The notes under the pieces are model-generated. The model had not been told where the DNA came from, did no database searches, and saw nothing but the letters and a program-made list of their open reading frames with translations. The position numbers and the translations under genes were made by a program. This document shows, one piece after another, positions 10,803-22,849 of a stretch of DNA of 64,000 nucleotides (the first letter of the stretch is position 1; every line of letters begins with the position of its first letter). The stretch comes from Chytridium lagenaria. Its lineage: Eukaryota > Chytridiomycota > Chytridiomycetes > Chytridiales > Chytridiaceae. The DNA lies in the NCBI GenBank assembly GCA_025449115.1, contig JAHLKC010000113.1, positions 1 through 64,000 on the forward strand. Direction: 5' to 3'.

Positions 10803-12115
10803 TTAAGCCTTGTTCATGACCTCCTCGTCACTAGGGTACTTGACCTCCTGCATTATGGTAGCGCCTGAGGAAGTGTTGTTTGAGTAAGTAGCGTCATCGT
10901 ACGCGCCTTGGGGAGGGAGCCTACGGCTGAGCGACCTGGGAAGAGACCTCTCGGATCCAGCGTACGACGAACGGGTGTTGGCACGGTTGAGACGGTCAAC
11001 GTGCTGGTCAAACTCTTCCTCCTCGCTCTGAGAATCCCATCCGGTCTCAAGACCACCAGAGCGGTAAGCCGCATATCCCTTAAGAAGAAGCGAGACGATG
11101 GCAGAGCCGGCAATCTATAAAAGGACGGATATATATTAATCGAGATAGTTGACGTGATAAACAAAAAGGATACTCACCACAAGGAAAGAAACATAGATAA
11201 AGGGGTCCTGGGCTCCATAGAAACCGTAGGCAGCCCAAGCACCGCCGTAGACAACACCAAGACCGGTAACAACAAAAGTCATGACAGTGGGCCTGTCGAA
11301 AATACCATCGGTAGGGAACGCCATTCTAATCTCCTCACGAATGGTAGAGGCTGCGTAGGCAAGGGTGGCCAAACCTGCAATGGCACCAAGACCGATCCTC
11401 GAGACATTGGCGTCAATGAAAGGAGAGACAGAAGTGGCAACGGTGGCCACGAGAAGAACAGTGAGACCAGCGGTGAGCGAGGTCTCGTGAGCCCTTCTGA
11501 TTCTCTTGCGGAGGTAGGGGTGCCACTGAAGAGTATAGATAACCGCGGTAACCAGCGCCGGGATGATCTGGATGTAAATGAACAAGTCCTTCCGGTAAGC
11601 AGCGTAGTTGATCCACGCGAGGCCGAAAAGGATCTGAATCTTCCATGGGAAGATGAAGACGGGTTGGTCAGGTATGTAGACGGGCTTCTTGAAGGTAAAC
11701 CAAAAGATGGACACGACTTTAGAGAACAGAAGAGGTTAGTCAACGCGTAATGGATTGGCGGTGAATCCCACGCTCGGACAACATCCTCAATGTGTGACCT
11801 TTGGTCACAAAGTGACAAAATGAGAGATTTGAGGAACATTTTTGGGTGGCCCATGACATGACATCAGCACTCAACGCACTGACTTCTCCATCAAAGTCGG
11901 TTGCAGCGAAAAGAGAGTATTAAGTCCAGAGATTGATGAAGAGAGATTGGGGGAAGATGCATTCATTCATTCTTCTTTCCGAGGGCGAGTTTCCAAATCA
12001 GTTACGTAGAAAAAAGAAACGAAAACTTGAAGACAAAGAATGAATGCTTACCAATGCCCAAGAAGGGAAAATCTGCGAGGTCTCGAGAGTCAACGACATT
12101 GCTGATGCTCAAAAT
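10803..12115 (-). CDS. SWEET/MtN3-like sugar transporter
   Basis: A seven-helix membrane protein with the layout of SWEET facilitators, which move mono- or disaccharides across membranes. Exon 1 ends at 12052 (DLADFPFLGI), exon 2 spans 11716-11178, and exon 3 spans 11114-10803. The first half has the triple-helix signature PWKIQILFGLAWINYAAYRK then DLFIYIQIIPALVTAVIY. After a linker helix the second half repeats it: AYAASTIREEIR, VVYGGAWAAYGFYGAQDPFI, YVSFLVV. The tail (GWDSQSEEEEFDQ...) is hydrophilic and acidic, with an Arg/Ser-rich middle, as expected for a cytosolic C-terminus. The start codon is not resolved: no in-frame ATG precedes exon 1, so a first exon may lie beyond the CTGA repeat. 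SWEETs are, to my knowledge, absent from most Dikarya but found in basal fungi. Confidence 0.65.
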
Positions 12116-12331
12116 TAAAGTGTTGGGGAATAAAGTGGGGGAGGTGTCTATGTTGATGGGTCAATGTCCGAAAGCGACGGAATTTAGGTTAAAACATAAT
12201 CAGAGAATAGACAGACATATAGAAAGGTTCTAGCAGACACAGCAAGATAATGATATCCCAGCATGGAAAGAAACTCTTTCCTTCCTTTCTTCCCACAACC
12301 ATTCCTCCGTAGCTCTTCTCCTCCAACCCCT

Positions 12332-12389
12332 GCATCCATCCATCCATTCACGCATCCATCCATCCATCCATGCATCCATGCATCCATCT
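12332..12389. repeat. (CATC)n imperfect microsatellite
   Basis: CATC tetranucleotides interrupted by CATG and CACG variants, 5' of the SWEET-like exons. Confidence 0.9.
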
Positions 12390-12443
12390 ACTCGTTCTTT
12401 GCACATTGCATGCAAGCGAATGGACAACATGAATCCCTTTTAC

Positions 12444-12537
12444 CTGACTGACTGACTGACTGACTGACTGACTGACTGACTGACTGACTGACTGACTGAC
12501 TGACTGACTGACTGACTGACTGACTGACTGACTGACT
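12444..12537. repeat. (CTGA)n perfect microsatellite
   Basis: About 23.5 uninterrupted CTGA units over 94 bases, only 55 bases from the CATC array. It lies in the 5' region of the SWEET-like gene, possibly in its leader or a first intron. Confidence 0.97.
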
Positions 12538-12881
12538 CTGTTGTGAATGGTCAAACAAGAATAATTGTCTTAAAACAAAATAGCAAACGGAAAAAAAAAA
12601 GTTCAATTTTTCCTCTCATCATCAAAAGGGTCAAAATTTCATGCTCTCACAATAACAATAATAATACTGACTGGTGACAACCTCAAGACGATAAAAATGT
12701 TATTGTGCAACCATAGTCATCACCTCATAACAAAAAATAAAAGTGTAGAAAGGAAAAATAACACGCTCCACTGACCGACAAAAATGTGAAAGAAAAGTGG
12801 GTAAACAAAACTCGCAGGTGGTCAAAAAACAGAAAATCTTAAGTATGAGGGAAGCTTTATGAAAACAGTAAGAAGGTTTGT

Positions 12882-15800
12882 TTACGCATCCTTAATCTCC
12901 AAAAAGTTCTTGATGGACGTTGCAAGTGCGTCAATCTCGGCTTCAAGAGTTTTAGCCTAACGTATGATAGCAAAAAAATTAATAAGACTTCTCCACATCT
13001 CATTTCACAGTGCTGCAAATTCAGTTCAAAAAGGTACAAACCTTGGCCGCGTTGTTCTCCCGCACCTCAAGCTTAACCTTAACCTCATAATCCGCACTCG
13101 AAATCTTCTTCTTCAAATCCGTAAGCGCATCTTCAGCCTTCCTCTTCTTGGTCTCCATCTTTGCAATCTCAGTCTCAAAGTTCACAACACCCCTCAAAAG
13201 CACATGAACGCTCAGATCCTCTCCAAGCGATGTAACAGCGCATCCAACAGGGACAGATTCAGTCTTGTCGAGAACGTGGAGACGCTCAGCACCCTTGACG
13301 AGAGCAGAGGTGATGATCTCGGCATCCGAGCGGAGAATCGAGAGGAGGTTGGCGTTGCCGGTTTGGACGTAGACTAAGAAAAAAAGGGCGTGTCAGATAA
13401 GGAAGATAAAGTGGATTTGATAAAATAAATATCCCAACAACACGTACAATGCCACCCTTGAGAATGTTGTAACCAGCAAGCATGGACCGCGCGGCCCTCA
13501 CAACTTTCTGCACCTCCTCAAAGTCCTGATCAGCTTGCGGGTTGTTCCACGCAGCCTCCTATAAAACCAACAACAAAAGATAAGACAAATGAATCGACAT
13601 GGAAGATAATAGGCAATAACGCACTCTCAGTGGGGAACCTTGCTTTCACAATCGTCACGTTCCTAGGATCTCCCTTCCTCCTCACCAACCTCTGCCAAAG
13701 CTCCTCCGTCACAAACGGCATGAACGGGTGCAACAACCTCAACCCGGCATCCAAACAAGTATACAGGGTCTCCCTAGCAGCCGCAGCCTTCTTCTTCTGC
13801 TCCTCACTGGCCCCCTCGGCAATACCCTTATCAATGACCGGTTTACAAATCTCCAAGTAAACATCACAATTCATAAAGCCAGAAACTGTACACAGCTGTC
13901 GTGGCTTGCATGAAATTCCTACCCTCAAGATGAATACTGACTTCACGGGATGCAATGTTGAGTTTGTTGAGAATCCAAAGGTCAGAGAGACTTTCACCGC
14001 CTTTGTGGGCAGCAGCGGGGGTGTAAGGGAGCGGCTCAAAGTTGTCACCGAGTTTTTGGAAAGCAAGACGAGCAGCGTTCCAAAGCTTGTTGCAAAACTT
14101 GCGGTATCCCTCCACACGAAGAATGTCGAGGTTAATGTCCCTTCCACCTGAAGTGTAGGCGAGGAGAGCGAAACGAAGCGCATCGGTACCACACTGAGGG
14201 ATACCCTTGGGGAAAGATTCCTTTTGTCCCTTCTTGGCCTTCTCAACCTCCCTAGGGTCAAGGTTACCAGACTCGAGAAGTTTGTGGAGGGCTTCAAGTT
14301 CAATACCATCGATAACGTCGATCGGGTCGATAACGTTTCCAAGGGATTTACTCATCTTCCTTCCCTGAGCATCACGAACCATAGCGTGACAGAACACCTG
14401 CTTGAACGGGGATTGACCCGTAAGCTTGATACCGAGCATCACCATCCTCGCAACCCAGAAGAACAGAATGTCCCAACCAGTCTCGAGGAGAGAGTTGGGG
14501 AAGAAGTTCTGGAAATCGGCCGTCTTGTTGGGCCAACCGAGGATGGAGAAGGGCCAAAGACCAGCAGAGAACCAGGTGTCGAGAACATCGGGGTCTTGCT
14601 CGAGGACAATTTTGTCGGCGTGTTCTGGGAACTTGGCCTTCGCCCTAGCGAGGGCCTCTTCCTCAGTCCTGCCAGACACCCAGTACTTGTCGTCGACAGG
14701 CTGCAGTGGACGACGAAAAAGTTAGAAAACCAGCGAAATCCAATAAACAAAGAGTAAAAGAACTAAAAGGCTCTTACATCAACATCTAAGCCCTCAATCT
14801 TGACCAAATAAGCAGGCACACGATGTCCCCACCATAACTGTCTAGAAATACACCAATCCTGAATATTCTCCAACCACGAGAACCAGTCCCTCTCTGAAGA
14901 TTTCGGAATAATCTCGAGATCACCTGACCGCACAGCAGCCATAGCGTCCTTTGCCATATCCTGGCAATTCACCCACCATTGTGGCTTCATGAGCGGCTCC
15001 ACAACGTTTCCGGAACGTCCACAAATAGGAATCTGCATCTTATTGTCTTTCGTTTCCTTGTAGAGATTCTTGTCTTTCAGCGCCTGGAGGACGGCTTCAC
15101 GGCGTCGAAACGTTGGAGACCCTATGAGAGATGATAGTACAGTATTAACAATAATATTACAAGAAAGAGGCAAAAGGTTTGAAAACTTACGGCAAAGGGA
15201 GCACCGTTCTCGTTGATCTTTCCGTTTCGTCGGTAATGATGTTGATGAACTCAAGGTTATGCCTCTTTCCAATTGCGTAATCGTTAAAGTCATGTGCAGG
15301 AGTAATCTTGACGCAACCTTTTAAAAACGGAAGGAATCAATAAAAAAGTTGAAGCAATCAAAAAAAGTAACCAGGAGAATAACATACCAGTTTCCAAACC
15401 TTATCAACATAATCATCCGCAATAATAGGAATCCGCCTTTGATTGAACGGGTGAATAACAAACTTGCCCACAAGATGCTTATATCTTTCATCATTAGGAT
15501 GAACAGCAATAAGCCGTATCTCCAAGCATAGTCTCAATACGAGTCGTCGCGACAACAATCTCCTCATCAGAGTTCTCAATCTTGTATGCGAATGAAATGA
15601 TCACACCAAATTCGTACTTCTTTTTAGGGTCGTGGTCGGGGACAGACATAAGGGTGCGGCCTTCAAGATCAACGTTTTCGACCTTGGAAATGACATTAAA
15701 AAAAAGAATTATATGACGATTGGGGGTGGGAAAACTGTGGGAAAACTCACTTCGAGGTTAGAGATCGCGGTCTTGAGCTTTGTGCACCAGTTGACAAGAC

Positions 15801-17071
15801 GGTTGGCCCTGAAAATGACACCCTCATCGTGGAGCCTGACAAAAGCCTCAATGACAGCATTTGACGGTCCCTATAACAAAATCAACAACGTTGAATATTC
15901 AACCCCGAAAAAAACAATGAATGGAAAGGAATAATACTAACTGGGTCCATGGTAAAGGCCACACGTGACCAATCGACGGAAGTTCCCAATCTCTTGATCT
16001 GCGAGTAGATACGGCTACCGTATTGCTCCTTCCACTTCCACACCTCCTTAATAAATTCCTCCCTCCCAAGAGTATGGCGAGTAATCCCCCGCTCCCTCAT
16101 CAACTTCTTCTCCACAATAACCTGGGTAGCAATACCAGCATGATCGCAACCGGGAACGTAAAGCGCCGATTTGCCTTGCATACGACTCCTACGTCCCATA
16201 TTAGCATCCAGCGAATAAAAGTGCCATTTACCATCGGGTCAAGCTGTCCTGAATCGAGCTGGTAAGGGCATGTCCAAGATGAAGAGATCCAGTAACGTTC
16301 GGAGGAGGAATGGAGATGACAAAGGTTCCAGCGGGATTGGGCTTTCCGTCGGTAAGCTCGGCTTGAAATAGCCTTCCTTCTCCCACCAGTCGTACCATGC
16401 GGACTCGACGGCAACGGGGTTGTACTTTGCAGAGAACTCTCCGCTGACGTCTGAAAGAAACGAAGGTTGGAACTAAGGACCCATGGACAAACAAAGACTC
16501 ACCCTTCTTGGCTCCAGGTGGTGTGGTGTTGACGTATTCGGGTTCCACTTCCTCAACCTTCTTAGGCTTCTCCTTCTCCTTCTCCTTTGGCTATAAATAA
16601 AACAACAAGGGAAACAACATCAGAAAAAGCTCCGTCGATCACTTCTACATCCAAAGCTGATCATACTCTCTTTAACCAACAAAGCTAACGGAAAGACTCC
16701 AAATGACCATTCAAATCTGCCCTCACCTTATCAGCAGCCTTTGCTTTGGCGGCAGCCTGAGCAGCAAGCTTCGCTTCAAGCTTCGCAAGCTTCTCCTTAC
16801 GAGCAGCCTCATTCTTCTCCTTATTCTTCTGCGCCTTTGCAATAGCTGCAGGGTCAGTAAGGGCCGGGTCCACAGGCTTTGCGGGATCCATATTGGGTGA
16901 CGCGCGAGATGGGTTCTTTGTAGCGAAAGATCTTGCGATCAAGAATGCACTTGTAATTACACGCGGTGGTGCTGCTAGATGATTTCTCTGATGGAGAGAT
17001 TGGGTTGTTTTAAAGACGGATGATGCAGTTGAGGGTCTCTTGTTGCGCAGCAGACGGGGCACCAAAAGCAT
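12882..17071 (-). CDS. VAS1: Valyl-tRNA synthetase, cytosolic and mitochondrial forms
   Basis: Class I synthetase that charges tRNA-Val. The first ATG (17071) opens a basic mitochondrial-type leader, and a second ATG (16891, [13 protein letters not shown]) opens a Lys/Ala-rich cytosolic start. This matches the yeast VAS1 pattern of one gene serving both compartments. The HIGH motif is HLGH in [18 protein letters not shown] (near 16270). The catalytic core continues with [31 protein letters not shown] (editing domain) and [16 protein letters not shown]. The KMSKS motif lies in [14 protein letters not shown] (near 14350). An anticodon-binding region (LWNAARLAF) and C-terminal coiled coil ([19 protein letters not shown]) follow. 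About ten introns are visible, for example 16726-16591 and 16502-16451. At least four one-base breaks (near 16390, 15515, 15225 and 13870) interrupt otherwise intact domains. Confidence 0.95.
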
Positions 17072-17486
17072 CAACCAAAAATCAATGGCCTTTTCAGTTT
17101 TTTTTCTTCAAAGTGAGTTTGTTGCAAAATCATCCGAAATGGATGCTCTGCCCCCGAGCAGGATTAATGCACCTTAACGTGTTTGGAGAATAGCGTGGAG
17201 GAACTAGCGAAACTAGTAACGAGATATCACACCGAAAGTGTGTTCCAACGCTGTCTCAGAATCAACTTTAGACTTTGGGAGGCAATTCGTAATCAAAGTG
17301 GGTACGCGTGGCGGGAGCATTACCAAGGTCGAATGAAACACGCGCATGCAAAGGAAGGTAAAGACCCGTAATGTGAATTGGATAGCTGCAAAACTCGCAT
17401 GATATCACGCATTCATATCCTGTTTCTTGTTGTCATTCATTCAAAAAGAATTCGAACAATTCATCACTTGAAAAGGAGCAAAAGCC
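17072..17486. promoter_or_regulatory. Divergent promoter region between VAS1 and ATP12
   Basis: A spacer of 415 bases between two start codons that point away from each other, both of genes with mitochondrial products. No clear TATA box is seen. A shared regulatory region is inferred from the arrangement only. Confidence 0.4.
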
Positions 17487-18657
17487 ATGCACTTTCTAAT
17501 CCCATCCCTCGTTGCGAGAAGAGCATCCTCATGCGTCAACTCCGTCAGATCCCTTGCCATATCTCCCACTGCCTCCACTCTTTCCCTTTGTCACCGTGGA
17601 TTTTCAACGTCGCAACCATGCAGAGCCATCACCCGATTTTGGAAGGCAGCGGTTCCCGTCAAGAAGGACGATGGTGAGGACTTGGTGTATTCACCTTCCA
17701 CATGCCAGATTCTGATCGACAATATGATCTCCATGCATATGCAGGATACAGGATCGAGTTAGATGGAAGGGCATTGAAGTCGCCAGATGGAACTGAGATT
17801 GTAATCCCTCACAAATTCAGACATCTTGCTATGCTCGTCGCCGCGGAATGGGAGGGCCAGGATAAGCTTTTAAAAGCATCGGCACTTCCAATGGTGCGTA
17901 CTTCGTTTCCGCTTTGCTTCTGTCTAGACCTGACCACCACAAATAGACCTCGCTTGTCAACCGCGGCACAAACTCACTTGCCGATGAGCGCGTAAGGGCT
18001 GACTTGATTGAATATCTTCTTCGCTACCTGAACACGGACACTGTTTGGTGAGAAATAGGTAGCCGTAATTAACTTATTTACTGACATTGCACAGCTATCA
18101 CCAAGCCGAACCCGAAGCGTTTGTAGAATTACAAAATGAGTATTGGGATCCTTTGATCGAATGGGTCAACCAGAGATTCGGAACAGATATTAAGAAGACA
18201 TACGCCCTCGTCAGCTCAAAGCAGTCTGACAACACCATTGCAAAGTTGCGGGCACATCTAGCCGCTTTCTCCCCTATGCAGTTGGCAGGTTAGGGATTTT
18301 ACGATGCCTAGCTTTTCTTTGAGACGGAAAAAACAGCATTCTGATTATTGTATACCAATAGGATTTGAGCGGGCGGTTCTCGCGTCGAAATCGGTTATCA
18401 TTCCTCTGTGTTTAACAGAGAGAGTCATCTCTGTGGAACATGCTACAAGGCTGCGAGGCTAGAGGTTATTCACCAGGTCGTTCGCTGGGGAGAAGTTGAG
18501 GATGGTACGTCTTTTCCTCGTTTACTCTTCATCTGCAAGTCAACCGATGTACTTGAACTCTAACTCGTATCTTTTCTTAGCACATGATGTGGATGTGGAG
18601 ATTGTTAAAAGAGATCTTTCTTCGGCTGCCCTTGCTTTCCAGTCTGCTTCTCAATAA
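17487..18657 (+). CDS. ATP12: ATP12, mitochondrial F1-ATPase assembly chaperone
   Basis: ATP12 binds the alpha subunit of F1 in the mitochondrial matrix and is needed to assemble the hexamer. The ATG at 17487 opens a leader rich in Arg, Ser and hydrophobic residues (MHFLIPSLVARRASSCVNSV). The family core then begins with RFWKAAV...KKDD and, after an intron at 17674-17744, GYRIELDGRALKSPDG, IPHKFRHLAMLVAAEWEGQ and SALPM. Further exons start at 17947 (TSLVNRGTNSLADERVRADL), 18095 (EYWDPLIEWVNQRFG), 18362 (GFERAVLASKSVIIPLCLTE) and 18581 (last exon, ending in SASQ). All introns follow GT...AG, and phases join correctly except one base missing near 18450 (EHAT/KAARLEVIHQ). Length and domain order agree with the family. 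Confidence 0.92.
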
Positions 18658-19059
18658 AAGAGCAATACTCTGTCAAATATATAAATCTTGATAACGAAAT
18701 ACTAAGCATCACGTAGTTTGTCTACAGCAAAATTGCTAGTCACCCTTTCAAAGGATTCGCAATAAGGCTAGCGGTGGTGTGTTGAGACTAAGACACGATA
18801 TCCATACACTGGAGCTTTTCCGCTCCATATTTTTTGTAATCTTCGGTAGATGGTTTCTTTTTAACAGGTTTTTTTTTGGGGAGAATATTTTTATGAACTA
18901 GGAGAATCATGACCTTTTATTCTTAACCGCAGTTTTCAACTACATTTAAGGTGTTCCTAATCTGCGCAAGTCCAAGACTTCGTAAATGGTAATTATAAAG
19001 CCGAAAACAGTTCATCAGCCTAACACCTCGAAGGGAAGGATCAAACGGAAGGGGAACTT
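18658..19059. other. 3' flank of ATP12 up to the transposase remnant
   Basis: AT-rich sequence without a coding signal. It holds the downstream region of ATP12 and the missing 3' end of the transposase remnant. No inverted terminal repeat could be picked out by eye. Confidence 0.4.
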
Positions 19060-20037
19060 CTAAACGCCGCCAACCTTTGGCACAGCCTGCATCCCCCAAT
19101 TGGCTGCTTGACTGATAGATATTATAGCGTCGTTCTGTGCTTGTACAGACGTCCGTAAATTTGCAGGGAGAACCCGTTCCAGATCTCCTTCCTTTAAAGG
19201 CGTTGCAATTCTATTTGCCAACTCTTCATCCACAGGGAAAGCTGAGTCTGCTAAAATGCCGTGATCCATCAAATTGATCCTTGAATCCATCAATTTGTCC
19301 TGCATGTCTCTTGTTTATAGTTAGTAAAACACGTAAAACATTGATAATAATACCTGCTCATATCTCCGTCATCCCAAGACCCAGGACAATTATGCTTGAA
19401 CCAGGCTATACAGCCATCCGCCCCGAACAGAATAAATCCTGTAACCAAAACAGAATGTAGCCAGCCATTATTGTATGCCTTTTGTAAATCCGCCTGCGAT
19501 GGCTCTTGCACACGAAGTTCCTTTTCGTCAACAAAACCCCATTTCTTACGCATTAAGGGATCGTGTTGTTCCACCGCAATAGCCCAATCTCTTTGCTGTG
19601 ACAAAGATGGCCATACTATCCTAGCACCATTAACTTTTTGAAGTGCCAAACTGAGGCTCATCTCCGCCTTCCGAAGCGTCCTGGAGAGGGTAGCGGGTGG
19701 AATGCAGAAGAGCTCACACAAGGTTCTTTCTTTAGCCTGCGTGCGATAAAAATGCAATACTAGAGCCAAAGCAGAAGCTTTATTGAGTAATCTAAACATT
19801 TAAAAGATGCTGGAGCATACATAAATTACCTAGTTGGCCTTCCACGCATCCAGGGCCAGATCGCACCTCATACTCAGGTGAAAAATAAGCCAGAAGATTG
19901 TTAAACCCACTTCTATTCAACCCCATGACCGACAAAAAGGTTCCATCGTCACCATCACGAAGAATGGTCAGGATAGGACTCTGGTAAGCTGGTGGAAGAG
20001 AACTACACGGATCAGAAAGGAAGTTTTGGAAGAGCAT
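19060..20037 (-). mobile_element. Decayed DDE-type (PIF/Harbinger-like) transposase
   Basis: Three consecutive minus-strand blocks. The first (ATG at 20037) contains FLSVMGLNRSGFNNLLAYF, a pattern seen before the catalytic core of fungal DDE-superfamily endonucleases. The second (about 19290-19790) has ALALVLHFYRTQAKERTLCE, FCIPPATLSRTLRKAEMSL, then KWGFVDEKELRVQEP, GWLHSVLVTGFILFGADGC and HNCPGSWDDGDMS. The third (19060-19305) has DHGILADSAFPVDEELANRI and QAANWGMQAVPKVGG. The aspartates in FVD, GADG and DSAF are candidates for the DDE acids. The frame shifts between blocks, and the protein stops soon after AVPKV where relatives continue. It is therefore truncated and probably inactive. It separates ATP12 from UBA2. 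Confidence 0.7.
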
Positions 20038-20231
20038 TTACGGTGAATCAATGCGATGGTTTTTCCTAATGTTCAACCTTTTCCTCAGAAGCAGCAGTAT
20101 TGCCAGGTGTATGTTTCTCTGTTGTTGAAGATGAGCTAGCAGAATCAGCCAAATCGTTGAAGACATGCAAAAAGGTTTATTGCGATTTGTCGCCTTTTTG
20201 TAGGGGATCCATCATTTCGAAGTTTCTGGAC

Positions 20232-22672
20232 ATGCCGTCAGAAAGCCAACGCTACCGTCATCTCCAAACTGTCCTCAAGGATGCCTCATCCATCTCCAAA
20301 GCGAAAGTCTTAATGGTTGGAGCAGGTGGCATTGGTTGCGAGCTACTCAAAAATCTCGTCATGACAGGGTTTAAAACCATCGAAGTGGTGAGTTCAGCTC
20401 ATTTCTGGACTTAAGCGTTCAACTCATCTCTTGCCTTCCAAAAGGTCGACCTGGATACTATAGACCTATCGAATTTGAACAGACAGTTTTTGTTTAGAAA
20501 TAAGGATATTCGAAAGTCTAAAGCGCATGTACGTTCATGCGTTTGCAATGAATTGCTGATTGACCAATGACAGGTTGCTCGCGAGGCCGCACTGAAGTTT
20601 AACCCAAACGTCAACATTCTATCGCATCATAGCAGTATCTATGAGGATCAGTTTGACGTCACGTGGTTCCGGTCTTTCAATTTAGGTAAGCTTCATTGAA
20701 GTCTTACTGTCTTTCTGACTGACATTTCCTAGTTCTCAATGCTCTGGATAATCTTCGTTAAGTGCGCTTTCCTCCTGCCTCGAAAAATCAATATAACGGC
20801 CGAATTTCATACTGACGATTTTGCAGAAGCGAGACGCCACGTCAATCTCATGTGCTTGGCGGCAGACGTGCCAGTAAGGCTAACAAATATTCTTGATTTC
20901 CATTAATATTTTCCAAAGCTTGTTGAATCTGGAACGGCAGGGTACTTTGGACAAGTTTCTTCTCATAGAAGGGTACGTTAATTTGTGCATAATTGATGCT
21001 GAGTATCTAAGGATATGACCCATTGCTTTGACTGCGAACCGAAACCAACTCCCAAAACGTTCCCTGTATGCACGATTCGAAGCACGCCTTCTATACCCCT
21101 TCACTGCATTGTGTGGGCAAAGAACTACCTTTTCGCGTTAGTTGTTTACCAATATAGCTGGGTCTGACACTTTTGATATATAGAGAGCTCTTTGGGATGA
21201 AGGACAACTCTGACGTTATCGAACAAAGCAACGACGTCAATGACGAGACTAAAAACCTGCAACGGGAATCCGCTGAATTATCTCAACTCCTAACTGCATC
21301 CGATGACCCTAATTTCGCGGCGCTTGTTTTCAAAAAGGTCGGCCTTTTAATCCCGTTGCAACCCTAACTGTTTCTTTGCAGGTATATGAGAAGGATATCA
21401 AGACGCTCTTATCTATGGAGAGCTTGTGGAAACTTCGAAGTCCTCCTACTCCTTTAGATCTGGAGGAAGTTCTTGCGAGGGAATCGGAGCAGCAGAAGTT
21501 TGCGACACCGATTGAGCGGAGTCATCATTTGTGGAGTGTTAGGACGAATGCTGAGATTTTCATTAATAGGTTAGCAGTTGCGTAAAGGTTTTTTTGGGTT
21601 TCTAAAGATCAATGGTTTAGCTTGAAGCTTTTGAACGATAGGCTTCAAGCGCACAAAGCGATGGACCCTGAATCACACATTTCATTTGATAAAGACGATG
21701 ATGAAGTGATGGATTTCGTGACAGCTGCTGCAAATCTGCGAGGGGCCGCATATTCAATTGAAATGCAAACACTGTTTAAAGCCAAAGGTGATGTCTACCT
21801 GACCTTTTATTACAATGAGTTATTAATTTATTGATTATAGAAATGGCTGGTAACATCATACCCGCGATCGCGACAACAAACGCCATCATAGCTGGTTTCA
21901 TCGTCTTGGAAGCCATCAAAATCTTCAATGGAGACTGGAAAAAATGCAAACATGTAAGCGACCCTCGCATCCCTCCTTTTCTAATTGTTTATATAGACCC
22001 ATGTTGTTTATGGGAATAAGAGGAAGCATTTGATTTTTAGTGAAAACCTGCCGGAAAAACCTGCGGAGGATTGTGGGGTCTGCAGAAACGGGTTCTTGAC
22101 GATTGCGGTTGATACTGAGACGTTTACGATGGGAGATCTTGTCAGTAGGGTATTGAGGGGTAATGATGGATTTGGATTAGAGGGTGGGGAGTTGACGATT
22201 AGTGAGGGAGGGCGGTAAGGAACTTTAAATGTTCTTTTTGTTTTCTATCTTTTATTTTTGTTGTTTTTTGCTGACTCTTTATCATAGCATGATTTATGAC
22301 GAAGATTTTACGGATAACGAGGATTCCACCTTCCAAGGCTCTCAACATCATCCATTCCAAGCGTATCACCGTTGTCCATGAAAGCGATGACGAGGAGCTT
22401 GCAAGTCTCATCATTTTCGTGATCCACAGGTATGTCAAAAGTTTACTGGTATCTTTCTCATATATATCGCAATCAGACAAAACAATATGAAACCTTTTGA
22501 AATCATCGGGGAACGTAAGAGTTTGAGCTATAAAGGCAAACCGAAACCTGCACCGGCTGTTGAAATTGAGACAACAACGTCGAAAAAGAGGAAGCTGGAG
22601 GATACAGATGAACAAGGTGGAGCGCAGAGGCCGAGGTTGGAGGTTCTTGTGGACGATGAAGAGATTCTGTGA
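20232..22672 (+). CDS. UBA2: SUMO-activating enzyme subunit 2
   Basis: Catalytic half of the heterodimeric SUMO E1. It adenylates SUMO, forms a thioester with it and passes it to UBC9, mainly in the nucleus. The ATG at 20232 is followed by the nucleotide-binding loop [18 protein letters not shown], then [17 protein letters not shown] across an intron (20388-20444). Next come [29 protein letters not shown] and the first zinc pair CFDCEPKP. The catalytic cysteine is in [12 protein letters not shown], followed by [12 protein letters not shown]. Later parts are [20 protein letters not shown], the second zinc pair CGVCRN and a ubiquitin-like domain ending in [12 protein letters not shown]. The C-terminus ([20 protein letters not shown]) holds a likely nuclear localisation signal. 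Many short introns; one frame change near 22340. Confidence 0.93.
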
Positions 22673-22849
22673 ATCCTTTAATCAATATAAATTTGATTAT
22701 CACGGAAGCATGAATGAACATTGTCGTTGTAAAAGAGGCATGATATTTTCTGATAATGTTAGGCAATGACAAAGATAAAGGTGCTTTCGAAAAAGCTTAA
22801 GTACATATACAAGACAGATGGTAAAGCGTTGTTGAAGGAAGGCGGTCTT

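Noticed and set aside
12348..12606. Open frames made of repeated SVSQ
   Set aside because: They are the CTGA microsatellite read as protein.
17674..17710. A frameshift in ATP12 next to KKDD
   Set aside because: An ordinary 71-base GT...AG intron (17674-17744) restores the family sequence GYRIELDGR exactly.
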